NCBI RefSeq assembly: GCF_001636845.1
Contig: NZ_LITT01000046.1
Span: forward strand, 124,001-188,000
Direction: 5' to 3'
DNA: 64,000 bases
Source of the DNA: Clostridium ljungdahlii
GTDB lineage: Bacteria; Bacillota; Clostridia; Clostridiales; Clostridiaceae
The notes under the pieces were generated by a model, which did no database searches, had not been told where the DNA came from, and saw only the letters and a program-made list of their open reading frames with translations. Position numbers and translations under genes: made by a program. This document shows positions 27,726 to 37,002 of this stretch, in pieces. Positions within the stretch are counted from its first letter, which is position 1; each line of letters opens with the position of its first letter.

Positions 27726-28769
27726 AAAAGACTCCCTTTGAACTTTTATAAGTTCTGCTACAATACTTATTGCTATCTCTTCAGGAGTTTGCGCAAATAT
27801 AGTAATACCTATAGGACTATGTACCCTTTTTAGGTCTTTCTCTGTATATCCTTCATTCAAAAGACAATTATATACAAATTCTCTTTTGGTTTTACTTCCT
27901 ATCATACCTATATACTCTGCATCAGTTCTAAGCATTTGCCCGAGAACTTCCTTGTCATAGGCATGCCCCCTAGTAACTATTACTATATAACTGTTATTAT
28001 CTACATTTATATATTTAAGTATATTTTCAAAAGAAGGAACTACTTTTACTTCTTCAACATCTTTAAACCTTTCTCTATTTGCAAATTCTTTTCTATCATC
28101 TATGACAATAGTTTTAAAATCCAATATTTTTGTTACTTCTGCGATTTTTTGTGATACATGCCCTGCCCCTATTATATATAATGTTTTACAATTTAAAACA
28201 GGTTCTATTAAATAATGTCCCTCATCTAAATCAATATACTGTATAGTAACATGCTTAAATTCTTCTCTTATCTTCCTTATTACACACTGAACTTTCTCGT
28301 CTTCTTCACCATAAAGTGATGATTCGCTGCAAACCCATTTATCTATACCTTTTATACTCTTTCCTTTTTCAGGAATCCTAGTCACAATTACAAAATTATC
28401 ACCTCTTCTCTTTAACTTTTGAACATTCTTATACATTTCTACCATTTTGCTGTCATTACAATCCACATATTCCAAAAGCAGTTTAATGTCTCCACCACAT
28501 GCTGCTTCTAATTTTTCAGCTCCTTCACCGATAAGTGAACATTTTTTAATTATATATTCACTACTTTCAAAAACTTTTGAAGACAATTTTATAGCTGCTG
28601 CTTCAAATATACCCCCACCTATAGTTCCTATAATTGAAAGATCCTTTTTTATAATCATCTTTGTGCTCTCTTCTCTAGAGACAGCTCGTGATTTTTTTAA
28701 AATAGTAGCTAAAACAAAGTCTTCCCTTCTATCTAAAAGCTCATTTATTTTTTCATAAATATCCTCCAT
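27690..28769 (-). CDS. XdhC-family maturation factor, copy 2 (diverged motif)
   Basis: This 359-residue paralogue of the maturation factor at 16707-17765 has the same XdhC plus Rossmann layout. The C-terminal motifs IIGAGHVSQKIAE, VIVTRGHAYD and MIGSKTKREF are intact. At the N-terminus the conserved SGSAPREEG reads SRAVSREES, and GAACGG reads EAACGG, so cofactor handling may be altered. The last residues (NRKNKVEAMII) come from the nucleotidyltransferase scar. RBS GGAGGGGGT precedes the ATG at 28769. It follows the radical SAM gene, with a CoA-ligase scar between. Confidence 0.82.
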   Translation of the reverse strand: MEDIYEKINELLDRREDFVLATILKKSRAVSREESTKMIIKKDLSIIGTIGGGIFEAAAIKLSSKVFESSEYIIKKCSLIGEGAEKLEAACGGDIKLLLEYVDCNDSKMVEMYKNVQKLKRRGDNFVIVTRIPEKGKSIKGIDKWVCSESSLYGEEDEKVQCVIRKIREEFKHVTIQYIDLDEGHYLIEPVLNCKTLYIIGAGHVSQKIAEVTKILDFKTIVIDDRKEFANRERFKDVEEVKVVPSFENILKYINVDNNSYIVIVTRGHAYDKEVLGQMLRTDAEYIGMIGSKTKREFVYNCLLNEGYTEKDLKRVHSPIGITIFAQTPEEIAISIVAELIKVQRESFNRKNKVEAMII

Positions 28770-28784
28770 AATTACCCCCTCCCT

Positions 28785-28820
28785 CTATTATCATATACTT
28801 TTTCTTCATCAAATATCTAT
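28785..28820 (-). pseudogene. Scar of the CoA-ligase-like gene (copy 2)
   Basis: The stretch between XdhC copy 2 and the radical SAM gene matches about 35 bases of the 3' end of the CoA-ligase-like gene at 17768-17805 (shared CTATAATCAT/CTATTATCAT and TTTTTCT blocks). The rest of the gene, about 1.3 kb, is absent. Confidence 0.5.
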
Positions 28821-28823
28821 GCT

Positions 28824-30203
28824 TTAAGGGATATTATTCATTTTAACTTTGCAATTTCTATAAATATAATTTCCTTCTGCATCTGTAATATTATACATAC
28901 AAAATGGTATAAGTTTTCCTTCTTCACTTACTACATGGATACAGCAGTCCTTCACTCTTTCCAAATCCACATTCCAGATATCTTGAAAGGCCATACCAGA
29001 TATACTAAAAGAATAATTATTTATATTGTATAATATCTTATCCCAACTATCAATTTTACTAAGCTTCACCTTTGTATTAGGATTAGTCATTTTTCTAGAA
29101 GACCAGTTTCGTGAAACAAATTCCTTGGCTTTTTTTGCCCCTTCTTCTGCCTTCTCATTTTTGCTGCAGCAGCTTTTAGAGTTATTTGTAACATTTATCA
29201 ATTCTTTCTTATCTTTATATATATAATTGCCATGAAAAGAGCAAAGTGCATTTTCACATCCAGGAGGTTTCATACTTTCTATTTTAAATTTTCCAGATGT
29301 TTGTTTTTCTATATTTTCTATGATCTCAGGTAGGGTAATTCTTTGTTCTTCTTTAGGAATAAATGGTACCCTTCCAAAATAACTCACAGGTTGAAAATGC
29401 ACTCCCCTTACTGCCGGCATATTATTCAATCCAAAATTTATAATTTTCCCTATATTATCCTCATTTATTTCGGGAACTATAGTTGGCACAAGAACTACAC
29501 CTATATTATGCTTTCTACAGTTTTCTATAGCTTTTACCTTAAGGTTCAAAAGTTCAGCTCCCCTTAATTTTCTATATATCAAATCCGTTGTACCATCAAA
29601 TTGTAAAAAAATCGAACTAAGCCCTGATATCTTTAATTTTTTAACATACTCTTCATCTTGTGCCATGCGTATACCATTGGTATTCACCTGTATGAACTTG
29701 AATCCAAGTTTCCTTCCTAATTTTATTATATCAGGCAAATCATCTCTAATCGTAGGTTCTCCACCTGACAACTGTACATTACAGTTTCCAGAAGACTCCA
29801 GTAATTTTTCATACATAAATTTTATTTTTTCTATGGAAATATCTTCTTCCTTACCTGCATAAGAATCTGCAAAACAAAATTTACATTTCAAATTACACCT
29901 TTGAGTAACTTCTATTAAAGCTGTACATGTATGCTGCCTATGCTCACTGCAAAGACCGCAGTCAAATGGGCATCCTTTTTGAACATTTGTAGAAGGATTT
30001 TTTATATAAGCCCTTTCCTTATTTCTAATCCATTTCTTCATGGAAATATTGCCTTTCCATAAGATAGTCCTAAATTGTCCATGATCTGGACAATATTTTT
30101 CCATATAAACTTTATTACCATACAAAACTTTTTTTGCATCAATCTTTTTTAAACAAATTGGACATAAACTTTGAGTTTCAGAAATTATATCTACACTTTT
30201 CAC
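28824..30203 (-). CDS. trsS: Radical SAM protein of the aldehyde oxidoreductase cluster (TrsS/DVU_1554-type)
   Basis: This 459-residue radical SAM enzyme has the canonical cluster-binding motif CNLKCKFC (about residues 103-110), followed by NVQLSGGEPTIRDDLP. N-terminal CPICLKK and CPFDCGLC pairs and a C-terminal cysteine-rich part (SKSCCSK, KDCCIHV) suggest extra metal sites. It is the only intact copy in the window; copy 1 is a relic. It is coupled by a 4-base overlap to the upstream C-GCAxxG-C-C gene. The exact modification it performs is unknown; maturation of the oxidoreductase or its cofactor is inferred. The symbol is from memory of the family and could differ. Confidence 0.8.
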   Translation of the reverse strand: MKSVDIISETQSLCPICLKKIDAKKVLYGNKVYMEKYCPDHGQFRTILWKGNISMKKWIRNKERAYIKNPSTNVQKGCPFDCGLCSEHRQHTCTALIEVTQRCNLKCKFCFADSYAGKEEDISIEKIKFMYEKLLESSGNCNVQLSGGEPTIRDDLPDIIKLGRKLGFKFIQVNTNGIRMAQDEEYVKKLKISGLSSIFLQFDGTTDLIYRKLRGAELLNLKVKAIENCRKHNIGVVLVPTIVPEINEDNIGKIINFGLNNMPAVRGVHFQPVSYFGRVPFIPKEEQRITLPEIIENIEKQTSGKFKIESMKPPGCENALCSFHGNYIYKDKKELINVTNNSKSCCSKNEKAEEGAKKAKEFVSRNWSSRKMTNPNTKVKLSKIDSWDKILYNINNYSFSISGMAFQDIWNVDLERVKDCCIHVVSEEGKLIPFCMYNITDAEGNYIYRNCKVKMNNIP

Positions 30204-30670
30204 ACATCATCATCCCTATCTCCAAAATCATATCCATATTTGCATATTATCTGTTGAATCTTTTCATAACTTTTGAGAAGTATTTCTCCACACTTCACAG
30301 GATAATTTATATTACCATTTTCATCAGTTATTTTTTGAATTCCTATTATATTTCTACACTCAGTACTTTCAAATTCTTCTTTAAACCAATTTATATATTC
30401 ACTTAACATGGGTTGAAAATTTTCACTGTGATATTCTCTCGGCTCGCCTTTTCCTGCATAAAGTCCTATAACAGCTATACCTCCAGTTAAAATTCCACAT
30501 ACTTTTTCATCGGAGCCAAGTCCTCCGCAAAGTCCATTTAAAGCCCTTATCAAGTCTGTGTTTTCTGTTTCTTCATCCTCCAAAGCCAATTTAAGAATTA
30601 TTTGAGTACAACAAAACCCCGATGAAGCTAATTTATATATACGGAAAGCAGTATCATTCATAACATTCAT
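30200..30670 (-). CDS. C-GCAxxG-C-C family protein (DVU_1555-type)
   Basis: This 156-residue protein belongs to a cysteine-motif family thought to handle redox or metal chemistry. GFCCTQIILKLA (about residues 18-29) and LCGGLGSDEKVCGILTGGIA (about 47-66) supply the family cysteines and glycines. The first motif is CCTQ rather than CAQ. It overlaps the methyltransferase gene by 17 bases and the radical SAM gene by 4, so all three are co-translated. The homologue in copy 1 (19392-19776) is destroyed, leaving this as the only working copy. No reaction is known to me. Confidence 0.8.
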   Translation of the reverse strand: MNVMNDTAFRIYKLASSGFCCTQIILKLALEDEETENTDLIRALNGLCGGLGSDEKVCGILTGGIAVIGLYAGKGEPREYHSENFQPMLSEYINWFKEEFESTECRNIIGIQKITDENGNINYPVKCGEILLKSYEKIQQIICKYGYDFGDRDDDV

Positions 30671-31388
30671 CCTCCTTTTTCGCTATCATTATAAAATAGC
30701 CAGGCTTACAATTTTTTAATAGTTGCTGAAATTCACAACCATCTATAGAACAGCTAGACACTTTATTCCAAAATATACTCATGGACCCATAGGTAAATAT
30801 TGTCTTTACCATAAGTTCTTTTAACAAATCACTGCAGTCTTCCAAAAGTTTCACATGAAAACCTACATTTTTAACTGTATTTTTAAGTTCATCTAAATTA
30901 TGAAGACCTCTCATGCAACTATTAACTGAAATCTCATGAAGTTCATGGATAAATTCTGTTTTTCTGGCATACACATCTGTAATAATAAACCATCCGCCAG
31001 GTTTCAATATTCTAAAGACATCTCCTATAACATTATTTAAATTTTCCATAAGGGAAAGGGTGCATTCTGCAAAAACTCCATTGAATTCTTGATTATGAAA
31101 TGGAATTTTTTCACCTTTCCCACAGATAAATTTTAAATTTTTATATATTTTTTTGCCTTTGTTTATTAATTTTTGAGAAGGATCAAGCCCAACTGCACTT
31201 ATATTATATTTTTCACACAAATAATTTAACGTAGCTCCAGTACCGCAGCCTAAATCCATTATAGAATCTTTTGAAGAAAACTTACAAAATTTCACTGCTT
31301 TATCTGTCAATGTAAATCCACCAGGCCTTAGAGTTTCTCCTGTAATATTTTTCATATCATCACTTTCATAAGCATTACAGCATTTCAT
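30654..31388 (-). CDS. SAM-dependent methyltransferase (DVU_1556-type)
   Basis: This class I methyltransferase has 244 residues. The SAM-binding motif DLGCGTGATLNYL lies at about residues 45-57, with acidic AVGLDPS and the FAECTLSLMEN and LKPGGWFIITD segments in order. It overlaps the small redox protein gene upstream by one base and the C-GCAxxG-C-C gene downstream by 17. It is entirely missing from copy 1, so any need for it is served from here. The target is unknown; its constant pairing with the radical SAM gene suggests a joint maturation step. Confidence 0.82.
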   Translation of the reverse strand: MKCCNAYESDDMKNITGETLRPGGFTLTDKAVKFCKFSSKDSIMDLGCGTGATLNYLCEKYNISAVGLDPSQKLINKGKKIYKNLKFICGKGEKIPFHNQEFNGVFAECTLSLMENLNNVIGDVFRILKPGGWFIITDVYARKTEFIHELHEISVNSCMRGLHNLDELKNTVKNVGFHVKLLEDCSDLLKELMVKTIFTYGSMSIFWNKVSSCSIDGCEFQQLLKNCKPGYFIMIAKKEDECYE

Positions 31389-31594
31389 TATTTATCCTCC
31401 AGTCCTTTTTCCACCTCCAGCATTTTACCTAAAGCTAAATCCTCCTCTATAATTACCATTTTACACTTAGGGCACTGCATAAGCTCCACTTCAAAATTTC
31501 CACCAAGATAACAAACTTTTACCTTTCTAAGTTCTAATTCTTTATTACATTTATCACAAATCCATGGAGTTGTTCCTTCTTTGATAACATTCAT
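31388..31594 (-). CDS. Small CxxC/CxxC redox protein (DVU_1557-type), copy 2
   Basis: This 68-residue near-twin of the protein at 19773-19979 has WICDKCNKELE and MQCPKCKMVII as the paired cysteine motifs. The start lies 2 bases after the upstream oxidoreductase stop, and the stop overlaps the methyltransferase start, so translation is tightly coupled. Rubredoxin-like iron or zinc binding is inferred from the two CxxC pairs. Confidence 0.8.
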   Translation of the reverse strand: MNVIKEGTTPWICDKCNKELELRKVKVCYLGGNFEVELMQCPKCKMVIIEEDLALGKMLEVEKGLEDK

Positions 31595-31596
31595 AA

Positions 31597-33870
31597 TTAT
31601 TCCTCCACTATTTCCATTCTGTGACTATACACACTTTTGACTAAAATTTCATCCTTGCCTCTTTCATATTCTACCCAATAAGTTACATTACTAATTCTAA
31701 GCCTGCATAAATAATGTGAATTTTCAGGATTAAAAAATCTTTCCTTATTTTTTTCAGCATTATCTATGGCTTTTTCTATATCATCAAGTAAAATCAGTCT
31801 ATCTTTCATTTGATCTTTTACATTATCAGGTATGTTTAATTTAAACTCATAATGCTCTATTAAATCATTTACTTCCTCATTCCATAGTTCTTTCAAAAGT
31901 TTAATTTTAAGAAGCGTTCTATTTTCATGCCTGCGTGAAAGAGTAGGCACTTTTCTTAAAGCAGCTTTCTCTAAATCATCGCTATAAATTAGATCTAAAA
32001 TATGAAAAGTCTTTTTACCCTCATCTATAAATAAATCCTTACACATTGAACAATATACTAAATAATCTAGGTTACTTTCATTTATTCTATCTTTTACAAA
32101 ATCCTTTGATTGTTCTCTATTTGCAAAATATACAAGTCCACCATAACCACAGCATTTAGTTTTTTCTTTTGAAAATTTAAGTTCTTTTATTTTATATCCC
32201 AAGGAAGTTGCTACATTTCGTATACTCTCTTGAATTTCTTTATTATATCTAGTGGAACAGGCATCATGTACAGTCAATATCTTGTTTTCTTTTATTTTAT
32301 TGCCCTCAGGCACTCCATATTTATCCATGACTTCCCATAGAGAGATGAAATTCATATCCCCCATATATTTTTCAAACATGCTGTAACAGCTGGAACAGGC
32401 TAAAATGAAAGTTGGCTTTCCTGCTTCTTCCCACTTATTTCGTATATCTTTTATATTTTTCTCCAATAAATCCTGTCTTCCAGCCCAATCCGCCGGTGCA
32501 CCACAGCATCCCAGCATTATTCCAACTCCATCTTTAATATTTTCCATAAGATATTTATATATTTCAGGTATATATTCAGGAGAAGATGCAGGTAATTGGC
32601 ATCCCGGATAAAACATATATTTAACTTTTTCATATCCCGGCTGATTTTTTACCATTGAAAAATATTTGCTATTGCTGAATTCCATATCCTTAAGTGCAAA
32701 ATCATGAGCTGATACAGGCATTTTTTCTCTTTCTACCATACTTTCACGAGTTTCTTGTATTATATCCTTCATATCTAAATTAGAAGGACATACTTCACCG
32801 CAAAGTCCACAAAGAGTGCAGGAATTAATCATTTCATTTGCATAATGATCTCCTAATATTATAACTTCATTGTGATTTATTTGCCTTATATATTTTTTAG
32901 GTGTAATATCATATTTTCTTAAGTGAACACAAACATTTGAGCACTCTGTGCACTGACATTTTATACATCTGCCTGCTTCTTTAATAGCTTCTTGTTTATT
33001 ATATTCTAAAGAATTTTTTTTAATTGCTTCTACGCTTTCTATATCATCTAATTTAAGTTTTAAAGGTGTATCATAAGCACCTTCATTTTCTCTTGCCACT
33101 GTAAGAGAAATTTTTTGAAGATACCTATCAATAGATATGACTGCTCTTCTTCCAGAGCTTATTGAAAATATAACTGAATCGTTCTGATTTACAATTCTTC
33201 CTCCTGCAAACAAAGAACTATCTTCTACTTGAAAAGTTTGCGTATTTACTTTTAGATCTTTTTTCCAAACACCTGTTCCTATATAAACTGCATCATAGCT
33301 ATTTACTATTTCTTCTAATTTCTTCTCATCTACAAATTCATGGAACTTAATCTTTATATCTCCCTTATTCATTACTGCTAATTCTTCTTCTATTGTTTCA
33401 TTTGAAAGTTGATCTCCTTGGAACTCCCATATCCTGCCGCCTATCTTATCACTTTTTTCATAAATAGTAACCTGATATCCTTTTTTATCTAAATCAAAAG
33501 CAGCTGTAATGCCGCTTACACCTGCACCAACTACTGCCACTTTTTTCCCATTCTTAGGTATTGGGATCGTTCTTTTTTTAGAAGGAAGACCTATTTTTAC
33601 TACAACCCTTTCAAGTTCATGTATATTTATAGATCCACCTAATTTATTTCTTACACATGCCTTTTCGCAAGGGTGATCACATATACTGCCTACTATTCTA
33701 GTAAAAGGCATCTTTTTAGCCATAACCTTATAAGCTTTCTTAAAGTCATCTTGCTCTATTGCATCAATTAAGGTCTTTACATCCATGTGTATGGGACACG
33801 CAGATATACAGGCCGAAGGTTTATCTGCAATACATAAATTTTCTTTATCTAACAATTTATTTAAATCCAT
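31597..33870 (-). CDS. Fe-S flavin oxidoreductase with GltD-like and CCG domains (DVU_1558-type), copy 2
   Basis: This 757-residue paralogue of 19982-22255 has the same order of domains: N-terminal cysteines (CISACPIHMD, CDHPCEKACVRN), nucleotide fold KKVAVVGAGVSG, ferredoxin-type CIKCQCTECSNVC and CTLCGLCGEVCP, then GCCGAPADW and CCGYGGL. The ATG at 33870 follows GGGGGGAAGGAG. It presumably takes electrons from the aldehyde oxidoreductase next door. The actual partner, NAD(P) or ferredoxin, cannot be told from sequence alone. Confidence 0.85.
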   Translation of the reverse strand: MDLNKLLDKENLCIADKPSACISACPIHMDVKTLIDAIEQDDFKKAYKVMAKKMPFTRIVGSICDHPCEKACVRNKLGGSINIHELERVVVKIGLPSKKRTIPIPKNGKKVAVVGAGVSGITAAFDLDKKGYQVTIYEKSDKIGGRIWEFQGDQLSNETIEEELAVMNKGDIKIKFHEFVDEKKLEEIVNSYDAVYIGTGVWKKDLKVNTQTFQVEDSSLFAGGRIVNQNDSVIFSISSGRRAVISIDRYLQKISLTVARENEGAYDTPLKLKLDDIESVEAIKKNSLEYNKQEAIKEAGRCIKCQCTECSNVCVHLRKYDITPKKYIRQINHNEVIILGDHYANEMINSCTLCGLCGEVCPSNLDMKDIIQETRESMVEREKMPVSAHDFALKDMEFSNSKYFSMVKNQPGYEKVKYMFYPGCQLPASSPEYIPEIYKYLMENIKDGVGIMLGCCGAPADWAGRQDLLEKNIKDIRNKWEEAGKPTFILACSSCYSMFEKYMGDMNFISLWEVMDKYGVPEGNKIKENKILTVHDACSTRYNKEIQESIRNVATSLGYKIKELKFSKEKTKCCGYGGLVYFANREQSKDFVKDRINESNLDYLVYCSMCKDLFIDEGKKTFHILDLIYSDDLEKAALRKVPTLSRRHENRTLLKIKLLKELWNEEVNDLIEHYEFKLNIPDNVKDQMKDRLILLDDIEKAIDNAEKNKERFFNPENSHYLCRLRISNVTYWVEYERGKDEILVKSVYSHRMEIVEE

Positions 33871-33954
33871 ATAACTCCTTCCCCCCTTTTAAATAAAAAT
33901 GAACCAGAAACTATGAAAACATTATCTTGTAATTTTTAACATCAATAGATTTCT

Positions 33955-34035
33955 TTGCATCAGATGGAATTTTAATTCCATCTGATGGCTATTAACAGAC
34001 ATTTTAGTCTTTTTAGCTCTTAGAAATCATTATAC
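33955..34035 (-). repeat. Hairpin element family 1, copy D (truncated)
   Basis: The stem ATCAGATGGAATTTTAATTCCATCTGAT (33960-33987) is followed by TATTAACAG and a weak second stem (TTTAGTCTTTTTAGCTCTTAG). These match the last two hairpins of copy B, read from the other strand. The long stem is missing. Note the third-hairpin arms again differ from other copies while staying complementary. It lies inside the loop of the hairpin AATGAACCAGAAAC/GTTTCTGATTCATT after AOR copy 2. Confidence 0.65.
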
Positions 34036-34084
34036 CATTACTTGTTTCTGATTCATTTAGAGAGATATTTAAATTGTTTTCTTA

Positions 34085-36814
34085 CTATTTTTCTAATTCT
34101 TTAAGTGCAGCTAATACCTTTTCTGGACGTGCAGGTAATTTTGTTATCTGTACTCCACAAGCATCATAAATTGCATTAACTATAGAAGCATGAGGTGCTG
34201 AAAGTGGCATTTCACCTGCACCTGAAGCACCATAAGGGCCATTTGGTCGTGGTGTTTCTTGATATATTATTTTTATATCATCAGGTACATCCCTAATTTG
34301 TGGTATTCCACAACCTGTAAGTGTAGTATGTTTCTTTAAATCTTCAAAATCTTCACTTAAAGCAAGTCCTATACCTTGGGCTAACCCACCATACATTTGA
34401 CCATCAACTACTAGTTTATTTACTATAGTTCCTACATCAGCTATCATAGTAAGTTTTTCTACTTTAGTCTTTCCTGTAGTAGTATCTACTTCTACTTCTG
34501 ACATAAGGACACCATACATATAAGTTGGGAATGGATCTCCTTGACCAGTTGCTGGATCAGGAGCTGTACAAGGTGCTGTCCATTTTCCAGCATATTTTAA
34601 AGGTTTTTTTGCAGCTACCATTTCATCATAAGTCATGTAAGTACCGTCGTCCTTTTTCATAGCTGCCAGTAAGTTTTCGCAAGCAACTCTAGTAGCATTT
34701 CCTGTTAAAACGTTAGAACGGCTTCCACCTGAAGGACCACTGTCTGGAGTAAATTCCATATCATTCATAACTAACTTAATATCTTCTGGCTCTAATCCTA
34801 TTGGTCTTAAAGTTTCATGAGCTATAGTTAACGTACCCATGTCAGCTCCTTGGCCGTGATCCTGCCAGGAGTTTCCTACAGTAACCCCTTCTGCAGTCAA
34901 TTCTGCCCATGCATTTGAACTATCTGCACCATCAAGGCCACAGCTATAAATTAATAAGGAAGTTCCTACTCCATATTTCTTATCTCCAGAATTAACATTT
35001 TTATTTTTAACTCTTTCCTTAGCATCCTTATATAATGGACGTAACTTTTCAATCATAGTTGGCAAGCATATTACATCTGGGTCACAACCTGTAGGAGTTT
35101 TATCTCCTTCTCTATAGACATTTTCATATCTCAATTCAAGAGGATCCACTCCCATTTTCTTAGCCATTTTATCTACTAAAACTTCTGAAGCAAATAAACT
35201 TTGTGGTGAACCATATCCTCTAAATGCTGAACCCCAAGCATGGTTTGTAGCAACTGTTCTTCCTTCTCCTCTTATATTTGGAATATTATATCCTGCACCC
35301 ATAAATTGTGAACCTCTTGTAGTTACAAGATCACCAAATTCACAATATGGACCATGATCACAAGACCAATCAGTTTCTAATGCAGTGAATTTTCTATTCT
35401 TATCAGCACCTAATTTAAGATGCATAAAGAAAGGTGATCTTTTTCCAGTGTAAGTTATTTGTTGATACATATTAAACTCAAGATATACTGGTCTTTTAGT
35501 TACCAGGGCAGCTACACCGAGAAGTCCTTCCATTGTTGGACTAAATTTATATCCGAAAGTACCACCTGTAGGATTTTGAACTATATAAAGATCCTCTAAA
35601 GGTACTCCTATACCATCAGCTACCATAGCTGCATGGCAATGAAGTGCTACACTCTTTGAATGTACAATTAACTTTCCATCTTCATTAATATATGCACATC
35701 CAACATCTGGTTCAAGTGGAAGATGCGGCTGCCTTTGTACATATGAATCATCTTCAACAACGTAAGGAAGAGAATCCATTAAAGGTTTTGTATCTTCACC
35801 TTTTACAGTACCACATTCAAAATAAATATTTGGTGTTCCAGGATGAATTTCTATAGCATCCTCAGCCATAGCTGCCGGTGCACTCATATATGCTGGAAGC
35901 TCTTCTATTTCAACTTTTACTTTTTTTGCTGCTGCTTCTGCTTGACATGGTGTATCTGCAAGTACCATGGCTATTGCATCACCAAATTGGAAGATCTTTT
36001 TATCATTTAATATAGGTCTCTCAAGTCCATCACCCTTATTTGTAGGGAATGCCAATCCATTTATTCTATTTGTACCCGGTACATCTTTATAGGTTAGTAC
36101 TCTATAAACTCCCTCCATTTTTTCTGCTTCTGAAGTATCTATAGATAATATGTTCGCATGAGATACTGTAGCCTGTACTAGCTTAATGTGTAATGTATTT
36201 TCTGGCATCTTTAATCCTAAATCTGCTCCAAAGTCCCAGGTTCCTGTTACTTTTGCAAGAGCAGAAGGACGTATAGCTTCTGAACCTAAAAGGCTTTTTC
36301 CCTTTGGAAGCTTATACCATAATTCTTCTTTTGTTACTTCACCACGCATAAGTCTTGCTGCTTCCATTACTGCATCAACTAATGGCTTATATCCTGTACA
36401 TCTGCAAACATTCCTATGTTTTTGGAACCAGGCTCTAACATCTTCTCTTGTTGGATTACTATTGTGTTCAAGTAATACTTTAGCTGAAATTATGAATCCA
36501 GGTGTACAATAACCACACTGTGCTGCACCATGAATCATCCATGCTAACTGCAGTGGATGAAGATGTTTTTGATCGCCAACTCCTTCTATAGTTATAATTT
36601 CTGCTTCATCTGGAACCCTTTTCATTTTAGTTATACAAGACCTTACTACTTTACCATTCAAAATTACGGAACAAGCACCGCATTCTCCTTTTCTACATCC
36701 AACTTTTGTTCCAGTAAGAAATGCTTGTTTTCTTAAAGCATCTGCCAAAGATCCCTCTGGATCTGCTATAATAGTTCTTTTAACTCCATTAATTATTAAA
36801 TACTTTTTTAGCAT
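34085..36814 (-). CDS. Aldehyde oxidoreductase (Mop-type molybdenum hydroxylase), copy 2
   Basis: This 909-residue enzyme is colinear with D. gigas Mop and with copy 1 (22770-25493). Cluster ligands are GCRKGECGAC (C40, C45, C48), CGYCTPGF and CRCTGYKP. The Mo domain has GGTFGYKFSP, AFRGYGSPQ and DHGQGADMGT, and the catalytic glutamate is near residue 868 in YGASGAGEMPL. RBS GGAGGT precedes the ATG at 36814. It is driven by an intact -24/-12 promoter with three upstream repeats, so it is likely the main, inducible copy. It belongs to the cytosine-dinucleotide cofactor family, but the only intact nucleotidyltransferase genes lie in copy 1 and near 6.3 kb. Confidence 0.93.
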   Translation of the reverse strand: MLKKYLIINGVKRTIIADPEGSLADALRKQAFLTGTKVGCRKGECGACSVILNGKVVRSCITKMKRVPDEAEIITIEGVGDQKHLHPLQLAWMIHGAAQCGYCTPGFIISAKVLLEHNSNPTREDVRAWFQKHRNVCRCTGYKPLVDAVMEAARLMRGEVTKEELWYKLPKGKSLLGSEAIRPSALAKVTGTWDFGADLGLKMPENTLHIKLVQATVSHANILSIDTSEAEKMEGVYRVLTYKDVPGTNRINGLAFPTNKGDGLERPILNDKKIFQFGDAIAMVLADTPCQAEAAAKKVKVEIEELPAYMSAPAAMAEDAIEIHPGTPNIYFECGTVKGEDTKPLMDSLPYVVEDDSYVQRQPHLPLEPDVGCAYINEDGKLIVHSKSVALHCHAAMVADGIGVPLEDLYIVQNPTGGTFGYKFSPTMEGLLGVAALVTKRPVYLEFNMYQQITYTGKRSPFFMHLKLGADKNRKFTALETDWSCDHGPYCEFGDLVTTRGSQFMGAGYNIPNIRGEGRTVATNHAWGSAFRGYGSPQSLFASEVLVDKMAKKMGVDPLELRYENVYREGDKTPTGCDPDVICLPTMIEKLRPLYKDAKERVKNKNVNSGDKKYGVGTSLLIYSCGLDGADSSNAWAELTAEGVTVGNSWQDHGQGADMGTLTIAHETLRPIGLEPEDIKLVMNDMEFTPDSGPSGGSRSNVLTGNATRVACENLLAAMKKDDGTYMTYDEMVAAKKPLKYAGKWTAPCTAPDPATGQGDPFPTYMYGVLMSEVEVDTTTGKTKVEKLTMIADVGTIVNKLVVDGQMYGGLAQGIGLALSEDFEDLKKHTTLTGCGIPQIRDVPDDIKIIYQETPRPNGPYGASGAGEMPLSAPHASIVNAIYDACGVQITKLPARPEKVLAALKELEK

Positions 36815-36925
36815 ACTATACCTCCTCAATTTTTATCTATAACTTGCAATTTAAAGTGCATTCATATTACAAATTGTAGATGTGTTTTAATGTTGGTTGA
36901 AATATTTAATGTTACTATTTATATA

Positions 36926-36941
36926 AGCAATATGTATGCCA
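36926..36941 (-). promoter_or_regulatory. Sigma-54 (-24/-12) promoter of AOR copy 2
   Basis: The minus strand reads TGGCATACATATTGCT, a match to TGGCAC-N5-TTGCT with exact GG/GC spacing. It is about 110 bases before the start codon. Two AcoR-like sigma-54 activators are encoded nearby. Confidence 0.85.
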
Positions 36942-37002
36942 ATATTGAAAGTGTCCAAATTAGGTAGTGTTTTAATGATGTTTATTATCTTGTGTTCATT
37001 TT

